5,950 nt of DNA from Thermoplasmata archaeon (GTDB lineage Archaea; Thermoplasmatota; E2; UBA202; JdFR-43): NCBI GenBank assembly GCA_021161135.1, contig JAGHBD010000061.1, positions 1 through 5,950 on the forward strand, in the 5' to 3' direction. This document shows positions 1 to 5,325 of the stretch, in pieces. The notes under the pieces are model-generated. The model was not told the origin of the DNA. It ran no database searches and saw only the letters and a program-made list of their open reading frames with translations. Position 1 is the first letter of the stretch. Each line of letters starts with the position of its first letter. The translations under genes were made by a program, and so were the position numbers.

Positions 1-703
1 GGCTAGCTAGCCACTCAAAATTCCTCAAAGTATTTTTGTTGCTAACTCCACACAGTGCAATGTGTAGCGATTCATTCCATGCTTTTAAATCAAATTTTAT
101 TATTCCATCTGTAAAATCTGCTATTCTGGAAAGAAATTTTGGAGAGAAATTTCCATTTGTTTCCCAGCATATTGTGGCAGTGCTCTTTTCTGCAACATTC
201 AAAGCATGCTCAATCTGGCAACTTGGATCGCCTCCAAAGAAACATATGCATGTTGCTCTTTCCGCCGCTCTCACAAGCTCTTTCGCTTCCATTATTGGTG
301 TTTTCTTCGCAGCCATCTCATGGTATATCCAGTTCTGGCAAAAAAGGCAGTCAAAATTGCACGCTCCGTAAAAGACGGCAAGGTTGTAACCTTCTTTTTT
401 TCCACACACCCATGATGCAACACAGTTTGTTGGAAGGGCATCGTAGTAATATTCTCCTATTGCTTTTTCCTTACTGCTATAGCTGATTATGCCCTTCTTT
501 CCTCCCACCCTTAACCTGCAAAATCCTTCCTTTCCTTCTTCAATACCACATCTGTTGCCGCATATTGTGCATTTCCTTCCATTTTTGGGAATGCTGCGAT
601 GAGCAGCCTCGATGAAACTCTTTCCTTTTCCTTTTAATATACACTCTCTACAAACCCTAAGTGCCCTTGCTGCCTCACCTTTTCCACATACAACACATTT
701 CAT
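1..703 (-). CDS. Radical SAM enzyme with N-terminal Cys-pair motifs (partial, C-terminus off the left edge)
   Basis: I translated this by hand: 234 residues from the ATG at 703-701, open to the window edge, so the C-terminus is missing. The radical SAM 4Fe-4S motif is C115-x3-C119-x2-C122 in the context ACNFDCLFCQNW, and GGDP at 157-160 matches the SAM-binding GGEP motif. Before it lie two cysteine groups: C3/C6 with C18/C21 (CxxC...CxxC, zinc-ribbon-like), and C45/C48/C52/C62. The CNFDCLFCQNW core resembles the pyruvate formate-lyase-activating-enzyme-like and AmmeMemoRadiSam-type proteins (COG1180/COG1313 group). The family generates a 5'-deoxyadenosyl radical, but the substrate here is unknown. 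There are 18 cysteines in 234 residues. The start codon overlaps the trm1 stop by 4 bases (ATGA), indicating operon membership and coupled translation. The family call is firm; the specific reaction is not assigned. Confidence 0.88.
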   Translation of the reverse strand, partial: MKCVVCGKGEAARALRVCRECILKGKGKSFIEAAHRSIPKNGRKCTICGNRCGIEEGKEGFCRLRVGGKKGIISYSSKEKAIGEYYYDALPTNCVASWVCGKKEGYNLAVFYGACNFDCLFCQNWIYHEMAAKKTPIMEAKELVRAAERATCICFFGGDPSCQIEHALNVAEKSTATICWETNGNFSPKFLSRIADFTDGIIKFDLKAWNESLHIALCGVSNKNTLRNFEWLAS

Positions 704-1788
704 GTGAATATTTCCTTTATAACACTATAAGGAGCATTTGTTTTTACAGCATTGAGCATGAAATGGGTTCTTCCTGCATCATATCCCTTTTTTTGTAATT
801 CATCTATTATCTTTTGGAGTTTGGGCTGCCTCACTTTTACATCTTTTGCAACTTTTCCTGTTTCATAATAAAGAGGAGGAAGAGAAATCTCTTCTTTAAT
901 AAATGTGAGTAGTTTCATCAATTCTTTTTTCCTTTTCATTTCCTTCTTTTCAACAATCTCTTTTACAGCATTAACTACATCCTCTTCAGAAATTTTTCCT
1001 ATCCACATTGGGCCGGCAAGTGGTTTGCTATCAATTTTTTCAAAATTGAGAAGTTTCCATCCATCATCCCATACAACCCATCCGATATTTTGAATGCTTC
1101 TCTCTGCCTTTCCTGCTCCCCTTTCCATTATACCATAAACTCTGAAAAAATGCCCCCATGAGTAACTCAGCAGAGGTTTAAAGCCGTAGTCAAAACTTGC
1201 TGCTTGCTTTGCTACATATGCAATGAGTATTCTCAAACCAGCTTCTTTCGATGCCATTCTCCTTAAAGGGATGGAATGATATTTCCTTATACACGCTTTT
1301 TTGTAAGCCCCGCATAGTGTTGCAGTATCGGTTGCTGTTACAGCAAGATATGTCCTCTTTTTTAATGCTTTGAAAAGGCATGAAATGAATGGAATGGGGG
1401 AGCCATAGGGATCGATATCTATGTAGTCATATCTCTTTCTCTGCAACAATACACATAAATTTTCATTTAAGGCAATCGCATCAACATTGTTCAACTCAAT
1501 ATTTTTCTTTATAAGCTCGTATGATTTTGGATTATAATCGTTAATTTCCACCTCTATATTTCCTATCTCCTTAGCAAGCCTTATGCCTCTTATACCAGTT
1601 GCCGCAAGCCCATCAAGAAACTTTCTCGCTCCATTTTTTGCAGCATATGCGCAAAACGCTACATTGAGATCTCTATCTATTTCTAGTGCAGGATTGTAAA
1701 AGCCCGCCCGCCGCCTGCCGGGGCCGCGGTAATTATGGAATTCTTCGAGAAAAATTTTTACCTCTCCCTCTTCAACTATTGCTGCCAT
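700..1788 (-). CDS. trm1: tRNA (guanine(26)-N(2))-dimethyltransferase Trm1
   Basis: This 362-residue protein matches archaeal Trm1, which uses SAM to methylate N2 of G26 in tRNA, usually to m2,2G. Visible motifs are GFYNP at 29-33 with the following EIDRDL (conserved Trm1 N-terminal block), the SAM loop LAATGIRGIR at 61-70, an acidic ND at 83-84, the catalytic DPYGSP at 126-131, ATDTATLCGAY at 152-162, and RTHF at 340-343 in the C-terminal tRNA-binding part. The length is slightly below the roughly 380 residues of well-studied archaeal homologues. No cysteine occurs after C166, so the cysteine zinc knuckle that many Trm1 proteins carry before the GPxWxG segment (here GPMWIG, 259-264) is absent. 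The ATG at 1788 lies inside the end of the upstream NTPase gene (13-base overlap), and the stop overlaps the next gene. Codons for residues 20-29 are strikingly GC-rich compared with the rest of the gene. Confidence 0.96.
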   Translation of the reverse strand: MAAIVEEGEVKIFLEEFHNYRGPGRRRAGFYNPALEIDRDLNVAFCAYAAKNGARKFLDGLAATGIRGIRLAKEIGNIEVEINDYNPKSYELIKKNIELNNVDAIALNENLCVLLQRKRYDYIDIDPYGSPIPFISCLFKALKKRTYLAVTATDTATLCGAYKKACIRKYHSIPLRRMASKEAGLRILIAYVAKQAASFDYGFKPLLSYSWGHFFRVYGIMERGAGKAERSIQNIGWVVWDDGWKLLNFEKIDSKPLAGPMWIGKISEEDVVNAVKEIVEKKEMKRKKELMKLLTFIKEEISLPPLYYETGKVAKDVKVRQPKLQKIIDELQKKGYDAGRTHFMLNAVKTNAPYSVIKEIFT

Positions 1789-2327
1789 TCTTCCTTCAAT
1801 AGTTTTTCTATTTTGTAGGGGAGGATATTTCTATTCACGGGGGTTATTTCGAAGATTCTCACATTGTTCATATTCCTTATATCCTGTAGCAGAGAATCAC
1901 GTGATTTTTTGTGAAGTGTGAGTAAAACAGGTTTTTCACAATCTAAAGCTTCTTTAACTGTCTCTCTAAATTTTTTGCTTTCAAGGGCAAGTTTGCCTAC
2001 TTCATCTATGACTATAATATCAACTTCCTCAGCCTCCATCGCTTTCTGTATCGCAGGAACTCCGAATTCATCAAGTACTTTCATATCAAGTTTGTATTTT
2101 CCTACCCTATATGCTGTATCAAGATTTATGTGGGCAAACAGCCTTTCTTCCTTTGTCATCCAGTCAATAATTTTAAAACCCACTCTTTTTCCATTTTCTT
2201 CTATTCCAACTGTTACCATTCCTCCAAAAGTGTATGTATTTTCTAATCGTTTTATAACTCTTACCAGCCCTTCGGTTTTCCCTACTCTGGGCATCCCCGT
2301 TATGCCGATTTTCGGTATCAAACTCAT
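1776..2327 (-). CDS. THEP1-family nucleoside-triphosphatase
   Basis: This 183-residue protein is close to the normal THEP1 length (about 170-190). The P-loop (Walker A) is GMPRVGKT at 11-18. GKRVGFKIIDW at 46-56 and YRVGKYKLDMKVLDEFGVPAI at about 73-93 are family blocks; the second contains the VGKY element. Walker B is VDIIVIDEVGKL at 102-113, and TLHKKSRD follows at about 137-144. THEP1 proteins (PF03266, COG1618) hydrolyse NTPs slowly and have been linked to nucleotide kinase-like folds, but their cellular role is unsettled. It is the first gene of a minus-strand operon with trm1 and the radical SAM gene. It overlaps trm1 by 13 bases and starts 46 bases from the divergent HAD gene. The promoter geometry suggests a leaderless or nearly leaderless mRNA. 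The family is clear; the substrate and any tie to tRNA modification are inference. Confidence 0.93.
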   Translation of the reverse strand: MSLIPKIGITGMPRVGKTEGLVRVIKRLENTYTFGGMVTVGIEENGKRVGFKIIDWMTKEERLFAHINLDTAYRVGKYKLDMKVLDEFGVPAIQKAMEAEEVDIIVIDEVGKLALESKKFRETVKEALDCEKPVLLTLHKKSRDSLLQDIRNMNNVRIFEITPVNRNILPYKIEKLLKEEWQQ

Positions 2328-2344
2328 TTCAACTATGTATATAA

Positions 2345-2356
2345 TTTAAATTTAAA
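2345..2356. promoter_or_regulatory. Palindromic TATA-like core of a divergent promoter
   Basis: TTTAAATTTAAA is a perfect 12-base palindrome. Its centre (2350.5) lies exactly midway in the 46-base gap, 23.5 bases from the ATG of the HAD gene (2374) and 23.5 from that of the THEP1 gene (2327). Archaeal TATA boxes usually sit about 22-27 bases before the transcription start, so one element could serve both genes, giving leaderless mRNAs. Flanking TATATAA-like (about 2338-2344) and CTATATG (about 2359-2365) sequences are alternative boxes that would leave leaders of several bases. No Shine-Dalgarno site precedes either start. Confidence 0.6.
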
Positions 2357-2373
2357 AACTATATGCAATTTCA

Positions 2374-2991
2374 ATGCTCATTGTATTTGATATGGATGGC
2401 GTCTTCATTGAGGAAAGGAGTTCATGGAAGCTGATTCACAAAAAATTTGGAATAGATAATTCTGACTTGGTTAAAAAATATTTAGATGATGAAATTAATG
2501 ATGAAGAATTTCTCAATGAGGATATAAGGAGGTGGAGGAAAAACGGGGTGAGAAAAAAAGATATAATCCAGATATTGCAGAATGTTCCTTTAATTAAGGG
2601 AGCGGAAAGTTGCGTAAAATATTTCAGTAAAATGGGAAAAACAGCTATAATATCAGGTGGTATTGATATTCTTGCAAGAAGGATAGCAAGATATGGAATT
2701 GATTATGTGTTTGCAAATGGGATAGAGTTTAGAGGTGAAATGCCCTGGAAAGGGATACTTAGAGTACCAATTAAAAGAAAAGATGTTGTTCTAAAGAAGC
2801 TCATGAAAAAACTGGATATAAAGGCAAGAGATGTTATTGTCGTTGGAGATACAAGATACGATTTGTGTATGTTCAGAAATGCTGGCATAAAAATCGCATT
2901 TAATGCCAGAGACGACTTAAGCAGGCATGCTGATTTTGTCGTTGAAAAACCCGACTTAAATGAATTAATTAAAATATTTGAAGAGTATTAA
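2374..2991 (+). CDS. HAD-superfamily phosphatase, phosphoserine phosphatase-like (HAD-IB)
   Basis: This 205-residue protein has all four HAD motifs. They are DMDGV at 6-10 (nucleophile D6, acid/base D8), AIISGG at 91-96 (motif II S94), K136 in KRKDVVLKKL (motif III), and VVGDTRYD at 156-163 (motif IV D159 and D163, Mg2+ ligands). A helical cap of C1 type fits residues about 14-75. The order of motifs and the FNARDDLSRHADFVV block near the C-terminus resemble phosphoserine phosphatases. However, the residue aligned by eye with the substrate-contacting glutamate after motif I is R15, followed by SSW, so phosphoserine may not be the substrate. The reaction is phosphate-ester hydrolysis in the cytosol, with the true substrate open. 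The start is the ATG 23.5 bases from the palindromic TATA core. It is followed after 5 bases by the DUF1614 gene, very likely as one transcript. Confidence 0.88.
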   Translation: MLIVFDMDGVFIEERSSWKLIHKKFGIDNSDLVKKYLDDEINDEEFLNEDIRRWRKNGVRKKDIIQILQNVPLIKGAESCVKYFSKMGKTAIISGGIDILARRIARYGIDYVFANGIEFRGEMPWKGILRVPIKRKDVVLKKLMKKLDIKARDVIVVGDTRYDLCMFRNAGIKIAFNARDDLSRHADFVVEKPDLNELIKIFEEY

Positions 2992-2996
2992 TTTCC

Positions 2997-3602
2997 ATGC
3001 TCCCTCTGCTTACCCTATTAATATTCGCCTTAATATTCTACGTATTTTACATTTTAATATCATCCGCATTTGAGGAAGTGGGATTCAAAAGCTGGGAAGC
3101 AAGTGTCATAGTCTTCAGCTGCATCCTTTTTGGATGGGTTAATTTGCCGCTTGTAAAATACAATGGATGGATTCTTGCCATAAATGTTGGTGGTGCCTTG
3201 ATACCCATACTCATAAGCGTATATCTCATGCTTTCAAGGAAGGTGGCGGGGAGAAGTGTGGTGGGTATGATAATTGTTGCATATTTTGCATATAAAATTA
3301 CGATTGTCACGCCAGAGGGTGTAGTCTCTTCTTTCCCTAACTGGCTCATTCCCCCAATTGTAGCAAGCCTTTATTCAATAATTGTTTCATTAAAAAATAA
3401 AAAGAAGGCAGCATCAATAGCATATTCCTCAGGCACAATGGGCGTATTGATAGGAGCTGATTTACTCCATCTTAAGGAACTTCTTCAAATAAAAACATCT
3501 ACAGCCACAGTAGCAAGCATAGGCGGGGCAGCCATTCTTGACATGGTCTTTTTAACTGGAGTAATAGCTGTACTTATTGATGCTCTACTATACAGAAAAT
3601 AA
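2997..3602 (+). CDS. DUF1614 family multi-pass membrane protein
   Basis: This 201-residue, very hydrophobic protein has six or seven predicted membrane helices at about 2-22, 34-52, 59-79, 86-104, 113-131, 140-158 and 172-197. The positions were judged by eye. Family-like glycine-rich motifs are NVGGALIP at 63-70, GTMGVLIGADLLHL at 146-159 and SIGGAAILDMVFLTG at 174-188. The last two are the signature I associate with DUF1614 (PF07758), which has no assigned function. The polar loop KNKKKA at about 133-138 is probably cytoplasmic. The gene starts 5 bases after the HAD stop with no Shine-Dalgarno site in between, so re-initiation after the upstream gene is plausible. The pairing with a phosphatase is seen here but has no established meaning. 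Confidence 0.85.
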   Translation: MLPLLTLLIFALIFYVFYILISSAFEEVGFKSWEASVIVFSCILFGWVNLPLVKYNGWILAINVGGALIPILISVYLMLSRKVAGRSVVGMIIVAYFAYKITIVTPEGVVSSFPNWLIPPIVASLYSIIVSLKNKKKAASIAYSSGTMGVLIGADLLHLKELLQIKTSTATVASIGGAAILDMVFLTGVIAVLIDALLYRK

Positions 3603-3629
3603 AAAATAAATAGTAAGAGAGGGAAAAAA
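3597..3629 (-). terminator. U-tract terminator candidates after the secreted propeller gene
   Basis: On the minus strand a run of six T (3629-3624) follows directly after the TAA stop. A second tract, TTTATTTTTTATTT (3610-3597), lies 13 bases further on and enters the end of the convergent DUF1614 gene. Archaeal RNA polymerase terminates at such T-rich tracts without needing a hairpin. No comparable T-run is seen on the plus strand for the DUF1614 transcript in the 27-base gap. Confidence 0.45.
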
Positions 3630-5222
3630 TTACTTCACGCCAAGCACAAATGGGCCCAGCAGGAAGCCACTGGCTGTTATTGAGGTTCCTCCAACTGTAG
3701 CAGTTATTGTTGTCTTTCCTATACCAAGTACAAGTCCAGATTTAATCGTCGTGCTTTCTCCGGGAGCAAGCGACGGAATCGTGCCCTCCTTTTTACCCCC
3801 CATCAATATCAATCCGCCAGAAAGCTCGATGCTCCATGGAACATTTTCGGCGGCGGCGGTTCCTACATTGCTAACTGTCACTGTAACTCCAAAGCCTCCT
3901 GTTATTTCTGCTGTGAGTACTGGAACTGGGAAGGAATTGTAATAGATGTCAGCATTTCCATCTCTTGTATCAGTCCATACAGCACCTGACTCTGTTATGC
4001 CTGCTGTTCTCCATTCAGAAGCAACGCTTCCATCTACATCATTTAATTTAATTGGTTCTTCCCATGTAGTTCCCCAATCCTCGCTGTATGTATAATAAAG
4101 GTCTCCATTCCTCACAAAAGTACAGATTATTTTATCTCCTGAAATTACTGCTGAAGGATACAGATCATCTTCTGGAGAGTTTGTTACATATGAAAGCTCC
4201 CAGGTTGCTCCACCATCAGATGAATAGAAGCATGCTATATCCTGATTTATATGCTCATCGCTCTGGCAGAGCACAACAACATGTCCATCATGAGCGGCTA
4301 TTGCTGGATATTGAGCATAGAATGTTGATGGGATTTCATAAAGCCAGCTCTCTCCTTCCAGCGGATCTTCAAAGCTTCTTCCCCATACAAGAATATTGTA
4401 TGTGGCAGATGTTTCATTATACCAGTCATAGGCACAGTAAATCATATCCGTGGCTTTATCTATTGTTGCCGTAGCGTGAGCAGAGTTGTTATACGACCAC
4501 CAGCTTATCCAGCCTGAGTTTTCTGTGTCTGGATCGGCAAAGAACATGTGTGGAGCGCTTACGCAGGGCGCTGATTCATATTCAGTAGATGCTATAAAAC
4601 CAATTACTCCAAACTCCCATGGACTTTGACTGTTATGACATGCTATTGTTGGTGCTTGAAAATCATGCCAGCCATATGATGACCAGTCCCAATAAACAAG
4701 AGACCATGTTGCAGTATCTGTAATGTCCGGTATTTCCATCAGATATGTATAGGGCGTATTTGGATCTGGCATGAATGTGCCGAAATATGTATTTCCTCCC
4801 CAGTGATCAAAGGATGGATAGTCTTCCACCCCATCTATAGTCCAGTAGCCAACTGGCGTAAATGTTTGCCCTCCATCTGTTGATAGAACCATATATATGT
4901 CCTGCTCGAGCAAACTTGGAGCATATGCATAGCCTGCAAATAATGTGGTGCCTGAAGAAGCAATTGTCGGATGATATTCTGTGTCCTCTGTATTGGCCAC
5001 AGGTATATTCATTGGCTTGGCTATTGGACGGAAAGCATTCTTAATTTCCTTCCCCTCCACTCTCAACAGGTGTTCATGCCCCTTTGCCTTGATCGCCTTT
5101 ATAGTGTATTCTTGAGAGATCATAGATATATTTACTTCCTTTTGCTCTGCTACAAAGAAATTCGCCGACGCCAATCCTGCCATAACTAAAACAATTCCCA
5201 CTAACACGGCTTTTTCTTTCAT
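3630..5222 (-). CDS. Secreted BNR/Asp-box beta-propeller protein with CARDB-like C-terminal domain
   Basis: This 530-residue protein has a signal peptide at 1-20 (KEK, hydrophobic core, cleavage after LASA), so it is exported. Three Asp-boxes (SxDxGxxW/F) are visible: STDGGQTF 114-121, SSDGGATW 334-341 and SEDWGTTW 380-387. A recurring blade-start pattern of the type YPxI(A)...G...hydrophobic occurs with its proline-equivalent near residues 85, 136, 191, 252, 306, 356 and 405. The spacing is 49-61, consistent with a seven-bladed propeller. WTDTRDGNADIYYNSF (416-431) closes it. Residues about 436-530 form a beta-rich domain (VTVTVSNVGTAAAENVPWSI, then SLAPGESTTI) like CARDB/adhesion modules. 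There is no C-terminal membrane helix or sorting signal. Six cysteines and sequons at N31, N245 and N269 fit an extracellular protein. A sialidase-like fold does not prove glycosidase activity, and a binding or surface role is equally likely. The start is supported by a strong GGAGGT site. Confidence 0.85.
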   Translation of the reverse strand: MKEKAVLVGIVLVMAGLASANFFVAEQKEVNISMISQEYTIKAIKAKGHEHLLRVEGKEIKNAFRPIAKPMNIPVANTEDTEYHPTIASSGTTLFAGYAYAPSLLEQDIYMVLSTDGGQTFTPVGYWTIDGVEDYPSFDHWGGNTYFGTFMPDPNTPYTYLMEIPDITDTATWSLVYWDWSSYGWHDFQAPTIACHNSQSPWEFGVIGFIASTEYESAPCVSAPHMFFADPDTENSGWISWWSYNNSAHATATIDKATDMIYCAYDWYNETSATYNILVWGRSFEDPLEGESWLYEIPSTFYAQYPAIAAHDGHVVVLCQSDEHINQDIACFYSSDGGATWELSYVTNSPEDDLYPSAVISGDKIICTFVRNGDLYYTYSEDWGTTWEEPIKLNDVDGSVASEWRTAGITESGAVWTDTRDGNADIYYNSFPVPVLTAEITGGFGVTVTVSNVGTAAAENVPWSIELSGGLILMGGKKEGTIPSLAPGESTTIKSGLVLGIGKTTITATVGGTSITASGFLLGPFVLGVK

Positions 5223-5227
5223 TTTAT

Positions 5228-5233
5228 ACCTCC
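5228..5233 (-). promoter_or_regulatory. Strong Shine-Dalgarno site of the secreted propeller gene
   Basis: GGAGGT on the minus strand lies 5 bases before the ATG at 5222 and is a full match to the anti-Shine-Dalgarno end of archaeal 16S rRNA. It fixes the start codon ahead of the signal peptide. It is the only convincing ribosome site in the window. Confidence 0.85.
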
Positions 5234-5254
5234 GTGATTAGAATATTAAGTCCA

Positions 5255-5262
5255 TTATATAA
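5255..5262 (-). promoter_or_regulatory. TATA box of the secreted propeller gene
   Basis: TTATATAA on the minus strand is preceded by AGAAAA, which fits an archaeal BRE. Its centre is about 36 bases before the ATG. Transcription would start near 5232-5236, giving a leader of only about 10-15 bases that just includes the GGAGGT site. Confidence 0.6.
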
Positions 5263-5269
5263 TTTTCTG

Positions 5270-5290
5270 ATGCATGCATTTGCATGCATA
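5270..5290. repeat. Inverted/tandem TGCATGCA repeat, candidate operator
   Basis: ATGCATGCA (5270-5278) and TGCATGCAT (5281-5289) form a perfect 9-base inverted repeat with a TT spacer. The same bases also read as two tandem copies of a 10-base unit (TGCATGCATT, TGCATGCATA), a repeat of about one helical turn. It lies 7 bases upstream of the minus-strand TATA box and 8 bases upstream of the plus-strand one. A protein bound here would therefore touch both BRE regions. The operator role is inferred from position and symmetry. Confidence 0.55.
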
Positions 5291-5298
5291 TGGATATC

Positions 5299-5306
5299 TT
5301 TTTAAA
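5299..5306 (+). promoter_or_regulatory. TATA-like box of the membrane protein gene
   Basis: TTTTTAAA on the plus strand has its TTTAAA core centred about 22.5 bases before the ATG at 5326. This is nearly the same geometry as at the 2345-2356 promoter. No Shine-Dalgarno site lies between it and the ATG, so the mRNA is probably leaderless or nearly so. Confidence 0.5.
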
Positions 5307-5325
5307 CAATTTCATATAGCATAGC

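Noticed and set aside
1..12. Perfect 12-base palindrome GGCTAGCTAGCC at the window edge, with a 9-base match (GGCTAGCTA) at 5612-5620.
   Set aside because: Both lie inside coding sequence of unrelated genes, there is no further flanking similarity, and the first is cut by the window edge, so chance is the simplest explanation.
36..486. Overlapping plus-strand open frames of 69-115 codons.
   Set aside because: They are antisense to the radical SAM gene, whose minus-strand frame carries clear Cys motifs. The plus-strand translations show no family motif.
1918..2349. 143-codon plus-strand open frame rich in Ser/Thr.
   Set aside because: It is the antisense shadow of the THEP1 NTPase gene, which has intact Walker motifs.
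3751..5189. Several plus-strand open frames (60-128 codons) across the secreted protein gene.
   Set aside because: They are antisense to a 530-codon gene with a signal peptide, ribosome site and repeated Asp-boxes. None has its own start signals or recognisable domain.
3630..5222. Calling the secreted protein a sialidase (exo-alpha-sialidase).
   Set aside because: Asp-boxes are a fold marker found in many propellers. I cannot identify the catalytic Arg triad or nucleophile pair, and the blade count appears to be seven rather than six.
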